Origin: Gluconobacter potus
GTDB lineage: Bacteria > Pseudomonadota > Alphaproteobacteria > Acetobacterales > Acetobacteraceae
DNA: 64,000 nt
NCBI RefSeq assembly: GCF_015244705.1
Contig: NZ_JABCQF010000001.1
Location: 620,001-684,000 of the forward strand
Direction of reading: 5' to 3'
Below, piece after piece: positions 25,221 through 34,137 of this stretch (position 1 is the first letter of the stretch; the number at the start of each line of letters is the position of its first letter). The translations under genes were made by a program, and so were the position numbers. The notes below the pieces were generated by a model. It saw only the letters and a program-made list of their open reading frames with translations. It searched no databases and was not told the origin of the DNA.

Positions 25221-26264
25221 TCAGCTGCCGGTATCGGAATATGAGCACTCTCGAATGTCTTGGGCCAGCTTTTCAATTCGGTTCCTGTCGGCATCCCATG
25301 CAAACATGAAGCGGGCAGCGCCGCCTATGAATTCGTAAAATAACCAGCCGCGACTTCTCAGTTTCAATCCAACATCGGGCGGCATGGAAATGAAAACGGC
25401 ATTGGCTTCAACAGGATAAACAAGCTGAATGCCATCGACATCCTGAAGAAGTCGGCTCAGCAAACGAGCGGAACTGTTGGCATGTCGCGCATAGTCAAGC
25501 CAGCGTCCTTCTTGCAGCATTCCAACCCAAGGGGCAGCGAGAAAGCGCATTTTTGATGCCAATTGACCGGCCTGCTTGCAGCGATAATCAAATCCCCGTG
25601 CCAGGTCACGGTTAAAAAACAGAACAGCTTCTCCGATCCCCATGCCACCTTTGGTTCCACCACAGCATAGGACATCAACGCCCACCCGCCATGTCATGTC
25701 CGCAGGCGAACAGTTCAGGGCAGCCACTGCATTCGCGAAACGTGCACCATCCATGTGCAGTTTCAGACCCAGTTCTCTGCAGGTCGTACTGATGGATTGA
25801 ATTTCATCCAGGGTATAGAGGAGGCCAGTTTCAGTCGGCTGCGTAATGGTGACTACTGCAGGTCGTGGAAAATGAATGTCATTCCGGCTTTCCGTAATGG
25901 TCCGGATTGCCAAGGGACTCAGCTTGCCATTTTGGGTCGGAACAGTAAGAATTTTCGCTCCATTCGAGAAGAACTCTGGAGCCCCGCATTCATCGGTTTC
26001 GATATGTGCGAAATCCGCTGCGATAATACTTTCGTAAGATCGACACAGGCTGGCAAGCGCGAGAGAATTTGCAGCTGTTCCGTTAAATACGAAATACACA
26101 TCGGCATCGTGCTCAAAAGCACGGCGCAGCGCATCCGCAGCGCGGGATGTCCAGTTATCCTGTCCGTAGGAGACAGCCGATCCTGAGTTGGCTTCCATCA
26201 TCGCGTTGAAAGCTGCGGGGCAGATCCCCGCATAGTTGTCGCTGGCAAACTGCTGCGCTGTCAT
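25221..26264 (-). CDS. low-specificity threonine aldolase-like PLP enzyme
   Basis: 347 residues. N terminus FASDNYAGICPAAFNAMMEAN; active-site stacking region AHIETDECGAPEFF; KLHMDGARFANAV; PLP lysine in CCGGTKGGMGIGEAV. This is the beta-eliminating lyase/threonine aldolase family, which cleaves beta-hydroxy-alpha-amino acids such as threonine to glycine and an aldehyde. ATGA overlap with the GatZ/AgaZ-like gene puts it in the aga-type operon, an unexpected partner. It might act on Thr/Ser released from glycopeptides (speculation). Confidence 0.87.
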   Translation of the reverse strand: MTAQQFASDNYAGICPAAFNAMMEANSGSAVSYGQDNWTSRAADALRRAFEHDADVYFVFNGTAANSLALASLCRSYESIIAADFAHIETDECGAPEFFSNGAKILTVPTQNGKLSPLAIRTITESRNDIHFPRPAVVTITQPTETGLLYTLDEIQSISTTCRELGLKLHMDGARFANAVAALNCSPADMTWRVGVDVLCCGGTKGGMGIGEAVLFFNRDLARGFDYRCKQAGQLASKMRFLAAPWVGMLQEGRWLDYARHANSSARLLSRLLQDVDGIQLVYPVEANAVFISMPPDVGLKLRSRGWLFYEFIGGAARFMFAWDADRNRIEKLAQDIRECSYSDTGS

Positions 26265-27550
26265 TGTGCTCTCCCGGGCGTGCAGGCGGAACCGTAATCA
26301 TCGAGAACATCTTCCACAGCTGCGAGAAGTATCGCCATGCCTTCACGAGGAATCTCACCGCTTCTCACCCGTTCGTAGAACCTGGGCAAAAACTGGCTGA
26401 CTAAAGGATCGGGGAGGCCTGTGCTTTTCAGAACGTCCAGAAGGTCACTCACTGCACGCTGAATGCCGGGACGTGACCAGTAATAGCGAATGCGATCACT
26501 ATAGCCATAAAGGCGCAGCATGTCGGCTTTTTCTGGATCATAATGCCCTTTCCAGAAAGAGGGCGCAGCCTGCATCTCATTTTCTAGGACCTGCATGAGT
26601 GATAAGCGACCTGGCCGGAGAACCAAGGCTAGTTCATCAAGGCTGAAGAGAGCTTCCCGAAGTGCAAAAGTCAGGGCTGGCCCAACTTTGAGTATTGAAA
26701 ATCCGTCTTCGACAAGCGCACGGAGATGACTGACTGTCTGGTAGTCTGTTGAATGAGCTTCGAAAACCATACCGGGAAAAGAGGCCAGTGTAGCAACAAG
26801 CCCGCAGGCTTTCGCGGGCTGATAAAAGACAGTTTCCTCTGCGCTGAACTCGACGCCGGGTTGCACGACGAGCGCAATAACCCTGCTCCAAACCTCATCG
26901 GACAGTGTCCTGGAAAAAATCTTGCGGGTCATTGCTGCTGTAGAACAGGCGGCTTGCCCTGTGGTAGGGATGAGATGATCCAGTGTCTCCAACGCACCAC
27001 CCGGCACAGGGACTTCGGTTCCGACAACATAGACCGGCATTCCTGGTGCTACGGCTTCAGCCCGTGCTGCCAGAATAGCGGCCCGCTCGGCAACAACTGC
27101 GTCCGCAAGAACTGCAGGTTCGCCAGCACATCCCATGCTCGTGTCGAGATGCAGCTTGCGGAAACCGGCGGCGGCATAGGACGCGACCATGTCCCCCGCG
27201 CGTGCCATGGCCTCTTCGGCTGGAAGATGTTTCCAGGGATTGGGGCCCAGATGATCTCCGCCCAGAATAATGGCCTCCATCGGACAACCGACCTTGACCG
27301 CAATTGAAGCAACAAGACTGCGGAAGTCCGCCGGGGTCATCCCAGTATAGCCGCCTTCCTGATTGACCTGATTGCAGGTCGCTTCAATCAGGACCGGAGT
27401 TCTGTTGCTCGCGGCTCGACGCAGGGCGGCTTCCAGGACGATGGGATGCGCAGAGCAGACAGACGTGATGCCATATCGCTCGTGCTTGGGAATGGCCGGA
27501 TCATGGACCTGTTTCACCAGGTCCTTCAGAATGGCCGTCGGCTCACGCAA
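26261..27550 (-). CDS. GatZ/KbaZ/AgaZ-like tagatose-phosphate pathway protein
   Basis: 429 residues. Typical family segments: GITSVCSAHPIVLEAAL, LIEATCNQVNQEGGYTGMTP, ILGGDHLGPNPWKHLP and HLDTSMGCAGE. Members are called the non-catalytic subunit of tagatose-1,6-bisphosphate aldolase, or in Aga systems a predicted tagatose-6-P kinase. Either role belongs to galactosamine/galactitol breakdown. The start is TTG at 27550, overlapping the agaS-like stop by 8 bases; no ATG fits better. No catalytic partner (GatY/KbaY) is found in the window. Confidence 0.88.
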   Translation of the reverse strand: MREPTAILKDLVKQVHDPAIPKHERYGITSVCSAHPIVLEAALRRAASNRTPVLIEATCNQVNQEGGYTGMTPADFRSLVASIAVKVGCPMEAIILGGDHLGPNPWKHLPAEEAMARAGDMVASYAAAGFRKLHLDTSMGCAGEPAVLADAVVAERAAILAARAEAVAPGMPVYVVGTEVPVPGGALETLDHLIPTTGQAACSTAAMTRKIFSRTLSDEVWSRVIALVVQPGVEFSAEETVFYQPAKACGLVATLASFPGMVFEAHSTDYQTVSHLRALVEDGFSILKVGPALTFALREALFSLDELALVLRPGRLSLMQVLENEMQAAPSFWKGHYDPEKADMLRLYGYSDRIRYYWSRPGIQRAVSDLLDVLKSTGLPDPLVSQFLPRFYERVRSGEIPREGMAILLAAVEDVLDDYGSACTPGRAQ

Positions 27551-28496
27551 CAGTCACGACCTTTGTGAGGTGGCGTGGAGCCAGCGTGTCCAGTCCCTTC
27601 ATTCTGGCGACGTTTTCGCCCAGAAGCTGAAGGAGTGGCAAACAGACCAACGGTTCCGTAAGTGGCTCTCCCTTCACGTCAAGCGACACATCTCCGGGGC
27701 CGCCCAGTCCCAGCACGCGTGCGCCCTTGCTCTGAACATCTGCAACAACGGCAGCCTCTTCGGAGGTGGTATCTGGATGATAGAGCATGACGACCAGTGA
27801 ACGATCATCGATCAGGCTGATGGGGCCGTGGCGGTATTCAAGCGGATGATGAGCCTCGCTCTGGCTGAGGCTCATCTCCTGCATTTTCAGCGCCGCTTCG
27901 CGTGCTACGCCATACAGGCTGCCGCCACCGAGAAAAACGAAATGCGTCCGGCCCGCAATCAGCTCAGGTAGAAATTTCTCCCCGGTTGCCAGAAGTTTCT
28001 CAGCTGCGGCAGTCGTCTGCGGACCAACTGAAACACCAGCATATCGAAGTCCCATCAGCAACATCAGGCTCGCAGAGGCTGTCATGACAATCCCCTCTTC
28101 GGGATGTGTCTTTGCTTCCACCAGCCTGTCTGCCTCGTGGCATAAGGAACTGCCAGGAGCGCATGTGAAGGCAACCACCGGAATCCCATTCAGGTGGCTT
28201 TTACGGGCTGCTGCAACTGTCTCCGTAGATTCCCCACTTCTGGATAAGGCGATGACTTCGACAGGGACTGACGGTGGCGCATAGTTGTCCGCGCGGACAG
28301 TCCACTCGTTACCTGGAACGGCCCGTGCCAGATGGCCCTGAATATTGAGGGTCGCTGCGATGGAATCTGCGATGTGAACAGATGTGCCGCATCCGATAAC
28401 AATCTGCATTCTGCCGGGCTCTAGGCGAACGTCTTTAAGGTCAAGTTCGTTCCAAAGGGAGAACTGTTCGCGTATCCCGCGTTCTGTCGCATTCAT
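27543..28496 (-). CDS. agaS: SIS-domain sugar-phosphate isomerase/deaminase, AgaS-like
   Basis: 317 residues from the ATG at 28496, chosen because AAGGAA stands about ten bases upstream; an ATG 11 codons earlier lacks a site. Two SIS domains: VIGCGTSVHIADSIA with ALSRSGESTETVAA (first) and FLGGGSLYGVAREAALKMQE with SEAHHPLEYRHGPISLI (second). This matches AgaS, which turns galactosamine-6-P into tagatose-6-P and ammonia; GlmS-like isomerases share the fold but carry an extra glutaminase domain, absent here. First gene of the agaS-agaZ-threonine aldolase operon. Confidence 0.85.
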   Translation of the reverse strand: MNATERGIREQFSLWNELDLKDVRLEPGRMQIVIGCGTSVHIADSIAATLNIQGHLARAVPGNEWTVRADNYAPPSVPVEVIALSRSGESTETVAAARKSHLNGIPVVAFTCAPGSSLCHEADRLVEAKTHPEEGIVMTASASLMLLMGLRYAGVSVGPQTTAAAEKLLATGEKFLPELIAGRTHFVFLGGGSLYGVAREAALKMQEMSLSQSEAHHPLEYRHGPISLIDDRSLVVMLYHPDTTSEEAAVVADVQSKGARVLGLGGPGDVSLDVKGEPLTEPLVCLPLLQLLGENVARMKGLDTLAPRHLTKVVTVA

Positions 28497-28578
28497 GGCT
28501 GTATTTTCCTTACCAGGAGAGACGGGCATCCGGTTCGCTCAGAATTTGATGTAGGCATGTGAAGCAGTAGTGATTGGG

Positions 28579-29376
28579 CTAGATATCTTCGTTTTCATCA
28601 TGCAAGCTTGTTCCGGAAACATAGCTGCAGGACAATTCCGTCTGAGCCAGACGGGACATCCATTCTTCGTCCAGATGATCATCTGTGATGACATGGGTGA
28701 CATCGTCGAGCGTCCCTACTCGAAATGTTGAATGCTTGCCGAATTTTCTGCTGTCCATCAGCAGAAAGCGCATTGTTGAGTGACGCAGCATGGCGGCATT
28801 GAGGCTGGCTTCATCACTGTCAGGGGTTGCAATACTGCCGTCCGGCTGTACGGCGCTCGCGCCGAGGAATAACTGGTCGAACCACAGGGCCTCGATGCTG
28901 CGCTCAGCCAGAGGGCCAACAATACTGCGGTTCTCGTTGCGGACCCGCCCCGCCAGAAGTGTCAGTTGGATTTTGGGGGTATCGAGCAGCGCATCAACAA
29001 TTGCCACGCTGTTGGTGAATACAGTCAATGGGATAGGGTGCAGTCGTAGACGCTTTGCAAGCTGCAAGACTGTCGTTCCAGAATCCAGAAAGACCGATGT
29101 GTTCTCGATCAGTTGTTCATAAGCTGCGTCGGCAATCGCCCTTTTGGTGGTCAGGCGATGGCTTTCACGGGCCTGGAACCCGACTTCAGCGTTACCCGAG
29201 CCAATAATTTCAGCGCCCCCATGTGTCCGGCGGACATATCCCTGTTCCTCAAGGCGCTGTAAGTCCCGGCGAATGGTTGCGACTGAACTTTCTACCACTT
29301 TGGCCAGCTCCGTCACGCTTGTTACCCCATGGCGATAGAGATGATGGCGAATCTGGGCGAGGCGATCGGGCTGCAT
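28579..29376 (-). CDS. DeoR-family regulator (AgaR-like)
   Basis: 265 residues. N-terminal winged helix (HHLYRHGVTSVTELAKVVESS, then TIRRDLQRLEEQGYVRRTHGGA) and C-terminal sugar-phosphate sensor domain (FLDSGTTVLQLAKRL; FLGASAVQPDGSIATPD; DSRKFGKHS). DeoR regulators of this type respond to phosphorylated sugars. It sits between the agaS operon (same strand, 82 bases downstream) and the divergent receptor-glycosidase operon, the place of AgaR in known Aga clusters, so it probably represses both. Candidate operators are at 29468-29503. Confidence 0.9.
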   Translation of the reverse strand: MQPDRLAQIRHHLYRHGVTSVTELAKVVESSVATIRRDLQRLEEQGYVRRTHGGAEIIGSGNAEVGFQARESHRLTTKRAIADAAYEQLIENTSVFLDSGTTVLQLAKRLRLHPIPLTVFTNSVAIVDALLDTPKIQLTLLAGRVRNENRSIVGPLAERSIEALWFDQLFLGASAVQPDGSIATPDSDEASLNAAMLRHSTMRFLLMDSRKFGKHSTFRVGTLDDVTHVITDDHLDEEWMSRLAQTELSCSYVSGTSLHDENEDI

Positions 29377-29467
29377 AGGAACTCCGGTTCAGAACGGACC
29401 TGATAGTGGCACCGTTTCCGGCGGCTCTCAAATTCCTCTCTAAACTACGATCATGTCAAGATCGAAA

Positions 29468-29485
29468 TTGATCGATATCGATCAA
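29468..29485. promoter_or_regulatory. perfect palindrome TTGATCGATATCGATCAA
   Basis: 18-bp perfect dyad 92 bases upstream of the DeoR start. Candidate operator for that regulator; its size and place fit an autorepression and divergent-control site. Confidence 0.5.
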
Positions 29486-29490
29486 CGAAA

Positions 29491-29503
29491 TCTCGAATCG
29501 AGA
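29491..29503. promoter_or_regulatory. inverted repeat TCTCGA-A-TCGAGA
   Basis: Perfect 6-bp arms around one base, six bases from the larger palindrome. Second operator candidate in the same divergent region. Confidence 0.45.
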
Positions 29504-29675
29504 CTCTAATTTTTTTTCATCAGGGGGAATATGGCGAAAACCCCTGAAAACCGAGCTATCTAGACAAAAATAACGTTCAAAATAAGATTTTTCTTGATCG
29601 TTTATGAACGTTTTGTTGTTGCAATCATAATCCGCTGCATGTTTATCCTGAGGGCACCATCAATGGAGTGGTCCA

Positions 29676-32117
29676 ATGCGTTCTCCTCTCAACTCCCTGA
29701 CACTTCCCGGATCAACGGTGCGTCGTCTCTTTCAACTGACTGGCATGACACTCCTGTGTTCGACCGTTCTGACAGCGCCAGGTTTTGCTGAGACGACGAC
29801 ATACAAACCTCTACACAACAAGGCCGGTCCAGCCCTGAAATCTGCTTCCAAATTGTCGAAGGCATCTCTTAAAAAGCAGGCGCTAAATGCCAATGCTTCT
29901 GAAAATATTCATGTCGTTGCCGCTGCTACATCCACCGGGGTCACGAATACGACCCCGGGTGGAGGCCTCCTGCCGCCAGAAACTGCGGCAAAGGCCCAGC
30001 AGTCAGTTACGCGGGATTTTATTGCCAAACAGGCGGCAACCAGTAATCCGATCTCACTGGTTCAATATACACCGGGAATAACGCTTTCAAATGCTGATGC
30101 TTTTGGTCAGTCCGATCAGAGCAGTTTTTATATGCGAGGTATGGGACAGACCTCTGTTGGATATACATTTGAAGGGATTCCGATCGCTGATCCCTCTTCT
30201 TATGCGCCTTTTACGTCTGAGGCCTCTGATACGGAAAATATCAGCAAAATTACTGTGCAGCAGGGTGTGGCTGACATCTCTTCTCCGGTCTACAACTCAG
30301 TTGCCGGTGCCATCAAACAGTACTTGTCCGATCCGGAGAGCCATCTGGGTGGCAAGGTGAATGTATCCTATGGCAATCATCAGCTCGCGCGCGAGTTCGT
30401 GCGATTTGATACGGGGGAGATCGGCCATAGCGGTGTGAAGGCGTTTGCATCATATTCCTATGGAACCAATGCGCAGTGGCTTGGTCCGGGTCGGGACCGC
30501 CGCTCTCACGTTGATGCCAAAGTGATGAAAGAATGGGGGGAGGGGAACAGTGCGCGCGTGTTCATGACCTGGACCGAGCAGAGTTTTCCATTCCTGATGA
30601 GTATTTCCAAATCACAGTGGAAACAAAATGGGCGCTCGGCAGCCTATTATGATCCGACTTATACTCCAGGCGACGTCAATTATTATAAGTTGAATTCAGA
30701 GGAACGTCATTCGGTTGTTATCGGCGCGCCCTTGGTTTTTAACCTGGGGCATGGACTGACATTCACCAGTGAACCTTATTACGTCCATCTGCATGGTGCA
30801 GGAAACAATGGTCAGGATCAGGCTGAGGAAGGCTATAACGGGACCCGGCCGACAGGAAATCTAAATATCCCTGGTGCTGTTGACGGTTCGGCCGCCGTAC
30901 AGGCCGTGGATAATTTCAATCAGCATACGGCCGGATTTAATAACGTCCTTTCCTGGAAGGCAGGGCATAATGAATTGCAGGCCGGGTACTGGTACAATTA
31001 TTATAATCAGACGGAGCAGGCGCCGTTTTCAGTCATTGGGCCGAATGGAACGGCTGAAAATTTCTGGGGGAAATATCCAATTAAGGATCAATATGGTGAT
31101 GCAGTCATGCAGTTCAATATCCATCTGATCCAGCAGCTGAATTCGCTTTTCCTGTCTGATACCTACAAGATGTTCAATGACAAGCTGACTTTGAATGCAG
31201 GACTGAAGTTTGTCATGATGTCTTACAAGTCCACGAATCTCATTCCAGGTGATAACTATAACTACGGCCGCAGTGATGCCCAGCCGCTACCTCAGATTTC
31301 GGCATCCTATCAAATCACGCCTCATGACCAGATTTATTTTGACGCTGCAACGGCCTTCCGTGAACCGTCCGGCATTTTGGTGTATGGTAATTACTGGGAT
31401 GCGGGTGCTCCTCAAATCGACCTAGCGCATTCAACCGGTCTGAAACCAGAATATTCGATTTCGGAGGAAATCGGTTATCGTCACACCGGTCTGATCAATA
31501 TTACGGCATCCCTGTTCAACTATAATATGACCAACCGTCAAAGCTCAGTGACAGCTTATACAGGAGGGCGTCTCGTCTCGCAGTATATCAATGCAGGCGG
31601 CCAGACTTCACGTGGCGCACAGCTTGCAATCGGGCTGCGCCCCTGGCACGGCTTGAGCCCCTATGCCTCTTTCCAGTACTTGCATGCGACGATGGATAAC
31701 AATCTCCCGGACGGCACAGACTATATTCGAAGCGCGGGCAAAATCGCCATTAACAGCCCTGCATATACGGCGAATTTCGGTCTTTCTTACGACGACGGCC
31801 ATTTCTTTGCTAATGGCTACATGTCTTACGTCGGAGCGCAGTATTCAACGTTCATGAATGATGAAAAAATGCCAGCATATGCGATTGGCAATGCGACGCT
31901 TGGTTACCGGTTTAAAAAAATCTGGTTTGCCAAATCGCCACAACTTCAGGTTAACGCTCTGAACCTGACAGATAACAAATATCTTGCCTCTGGCGGGGGC
32001 GCCTTCAATGCCCATCCGGTCAAAGGAGTGTTCGGCTCGACGCTTAAGGGAAGCTCACCGCTTTATACTGTGGGGGGTGGCTTTGGTCTTGTCTTTTCGA
32101 TGTCTTCAGGTTTTTGA
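29676..32117 (+). CDS. TonB-dependent receptor for glycans/amino sugars
   Basis: 813 residues with a signal peptide (basic start, then LFQLTGMTLLCSTVLTAPGFAET). Plug domain: GVTNTTPGGGLLPPETAAK, SSFYMRGMGQTSVGYTFEG, SDTENISKITVQQG. The barrel ends in SSGF with terminal Phe. Paralogue of the receptor at 1410-3803. First gene of a three-gene operon with two secreted glycosidases 3 and 7 bases apart, so it most likely brings an oligosaccharide or glycopeptide into the periplasm, where the enzymes trim it. Confidence 0.92.
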   Translation: MRSPLNSLTLPGSTVRRLFQLTGMTLLCSTVLTAPGFAETTTYKPLHNKAGPALKSASKLSKASLKKQALNANASENIHVVAAATSTGVTNTTPGGGLLPPETAAKAQQSVTRDFIAKQAATSNPISLVQYTPGITLSNADAFGQSDQSSFYMRGMGQTSVGYTFEGIPIADPSSYAPFTSEASDTENISKITVQQGVADISSPVYNSVAGAIKQYLSDPESHLGGKVNVSYGNHQLAREFVRFDTGEIGHSGVKAFASYSYGTNAQWLGPGRDRRSHVDAKVMKEWGEGNSARVFMTWTEQSFPFLMSISKSQWKQNGRSAAYYDPTYTPGDVNYYKLNSEERHSVVIGAPLVFNLGHGLTFTSEPYYVHLHGAGNNGQDQAEEGYNGTRPTGNLNIPGAVDGSAAVQAVDNFNQHTAGFNNVLSWKAGHNELQAGYWYNYYNQTEQAPFSVIGPNGTAENFWGKYPIKDQYGDAVMQFNIHLIQQLNSLFLSDTYKMFNDKLTLNAGLKFVMMSYKSTNLIPGDNYNYGRSDAQPLPQISASYQITPHDQIYFDAATAFREPSGILVYGNYWDAGAPQIDLAHSTGLKPEYSISEEIGYRHTGLINITASLFNYNMTNRQSSVTAYTGGRLVSQYINAGGQTSRGAQLAIGLRPWHGLSPYASFQYLHATMDNNLPDGTDYIRSAGKIAINSPAYTANFGLSYDDGHFFANGYMSYVGAQYSTFMNDEKMPAYAIGNATLGYRFKKIWFAKSPQLQVNALNLTDNKYLASGGGAFNAHPVKGVFGSTLKGSSPLYTVGGGFGLVFSMSSGF

Positions 32118-32120
32118 AAC

Positions 32121-34130
32121 ATGGCTACTTTTTTCAGGAACGCGCTTGTCGCGACCCTTCTCACAACCAGTATTCTTGCACCGGCGCGTGCTGCCAGACA
32201 GGAGGCAGCCATCCTCTCACCAGGACCCACATCCTCTGATACGACCAATAGCATTAACTCATTAGGCAATGACGTCGTCCGCCTCTCATGGCATCAAAAT
32301 AATAAAACTCTGGATCAGGCGAGTTTTATCGATGTCGTTCATGGGCGAACAGTTCCACTGTTTTCGCTTTTCACGATTACTTTAGCGAACGGCGAGAAGA
32401 TCTCGAACGAAAATCTTCATCAGATGGATCGGCCACATGAGGAGGCTCTCTTACCTGTTTCGGGAGCAGCGCGGGCAGCGGATCATCGGGATGGAAAGAC
32501 GGTTGTTACGCATTTTTCCGATCTTAAAGGTCGTTTTACTGCGGCGTGGCGTGTTGAGCAGCGGAATGGTTCACCTTACCTGCGCCAAATTCTGACCGTT
32601 ATTCCGGTGAAGAGCGCTCTTCACCTGAAAGCTATTTCGCTCTTTGACGCCCATACTGATGTCGGTGAAGTCATCGGAGACGTGCAAGGGTCTCCTGTTG
32701 CGATCGAAGACAGCTATTTTGGTATTGAGAACCCGCTCGCGGATAGTCTCGTATTCAACGGGCGCTCACATCTCAGCCTTTCGCAGGTTCTCCCTGTTCC
32801 TGCGGGGCATGAACTAACGGTTTCCGCTGTGGGTGGCATCGTTCGGCACGGGCAGATGCGCCGGGATTTTCAGATTTATGTCGAACGGGAGCGTACACAT
32901 CCTTACCGACCGTTCCTGAACTACAATTCTTGGTACGATATCGGCTATTTCACGCCTTATACGCAGAAAGATGCAGAAAATCGCATCAGTCGAATCGGCG
33001 AAGAACTGGTCCGCAAACGTGGTGTCCAGCTCGATTCATTTTTGTTCGATGATGGCTGGGACGACAGAAGTGGCCAGTGGAATTTCAGTGGTGACTTTCC
33101 CGAAGGCTTTCGTCCCTTGTGTGCTCTTGCGTCATCTTACGGGGCAGCTCCGGGAGTGTGGCTCTCGCCGTGGGGAGGTTATGGTAATCCCAAGGAGATA
33201 CGGGTAGCTCGTGGCCGCAAGTTGGGTCTGGAGACGCAGGACGGAGGGTTTGATCTGTCCGGACAGCGTTATTACGCTGGGTTTCACAAGGCAGTAATGA
33301 CGCTTCTGACGCAGGAGTGTATCAATCAGTTCAAATTCGATGGGACGGGGAATGCAAGTCAGGTTGCCAAGAACAGTGTCTTTAACAGTGATTTTGATGC
33401 AGCAATCCACCTCATTGCTGATATCTATAAAACCAAGCCTGATACGTTTATTAACCTGACAACTGGCACCTACCCATCTCCGTTCTGGTTACGTACGGCA
33501 GACTCAATCTGGCGCGGTGGTGAAGATGATATGCTTCGAGGTGTCGGAACCAAGCGTCAGCGCTGGATTACATACCGTGACTCCGACACCTATCATAATA
33601 TCGTGGTCAAGGCGCCGCTTTTTCCCCTGAATTCCCTGATGCTGCACGGCGTCATCTACGCACAGAAAAACCAACGTCTGAACGACGATCCTGGACATGA
33701 TTTTGCTGACGAGGTTCATTCGTTTTTCGCGACGGGTACCGATGAGCAGGAACTCTATGTAACTCCGGATCTTCTGAAAGCCGAAGATTGGGACGTTATT
33801 GCGGACACGGCAAAATGGGCACGAGCCAATGCGGAGACGCTGAAAGACAGCCATTGGGTCGGTGGTGATCCGGGGCGATTGGAGCCCTATGGGTGGGCCG
33901 CTTGGACGCCACAAAAAGCATTTCTGACCCTGCGTAATCCAGATCAGAAGCCTCGTGCGATACTTATCGAGCCACGGAATGTGCTGGAACTTCCTGCGGA
34001 TGCTCCGACACGTTATGCCGTACATGCACTGTGGACAAAATCTGTCGTACCCAAAAGCCTAGATGCCGATCATCCACTTATGATCCAGTTAGCGCCTTTT
34101 GAGGTGATGACACTCGAACTTACACCATAA
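32121..34130 (+). CDS. secreted clan GH-D-like alpha-galactosidase / alpha-N-acetylgalactosaminidase
   Basis: 669 residues. Signal peptide (LVATLLTTSILAPARAA). An N-terminal beta-rich domain to about 260 is followed by a TIM barrel with YNSWYDIGY (about 270), FLFDDGWDD, GVWLSPWGGYG and QFKFDGTGN, the last being the usual place of the nucleophile Asp (KxDG) in GH27/GH36-type enzymes. RDSDTYHNIV may hold the acid/base Asp. A C-terminal beta domain ends the protein. It should remove alpha-linked Gal or GalNAc in the periplasm. The match is to the clan, not to a defined family; related proteins are sometimes labelled enterotoxin-like. Context with amino-sugar genes favours GalNAc. Confidence 0.7.
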   Translation: MATFFRNALVATLLTTSILAPARAARQEAAILSPGPTSSDTTNSINSLGNDVVRLSWHQNNKTLDQASFIDVVHGRTVPLFSLFTITLANGEKISNENLHQMDRPHEEALLPVSGAARAADHRDGKTVVTHFSDLKGRFTAAWRVEQRNGSPYLRQILTVIPVKSALHLKAISLFDAHTDVGEVIGDVQGSPVAIEDSYFGIENPLADSLVFNGRSHLSLSQVLPVPAGHELTVSAVGGIVRHGQMRRDFQIYVERERTHPYRPFLNYNSWYDIGYFTPYTQKDAENRISRIGEELVRKRGVQLDSFLFDDGWDDRSGQWNFSGDFPEGFRPLCALASSYGAAPGVWLSPWGGYGNPKEIRVARGRKLGLETQDGGFDLSGQRYYAGFHKAVMTLLTQECINQFKFDGTGNASQVAKNSVFNSDFDAAIHLIADIYKTKPDTFINLTTGTYPSPFWLRTADSIWRGGEDDMLRGVGTKRQRWITYRDSDTYHNIVVKAPLFPLNSLMLHGVIYAQKNQRLNDDPGHDFADEVHSFFATGTDEQELYVTPDLLKAEDWDVIADTAKWARANAETLKDSHWVGGDPGRLEPYGWAAWTPQKAFLTLRNPDQKPRAILIEPRNVLELPADAPTRYAVHALWTKSVVPKSLDADHPLMIQLAPFEVMTLELTP

Positions 34131-34137
34131 GGCCATC

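Larger units (their letters stand above)
29377..29675. promoter_or_regulatory. divergent control region of the DeoR gene and receptor-glycosidase operon
   Basis: 299 AT-rich bases without a gene. Three inverted repeats stand out: 29468-29485, 29491-29503, and the pair AACGTTCA (29572-29579) / TGAACGTT (29605-29612). GGAG at about 29664 serves the receptor ATG. I could not choose a -35/-10 pair with confidence. Confidence 0.5.
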
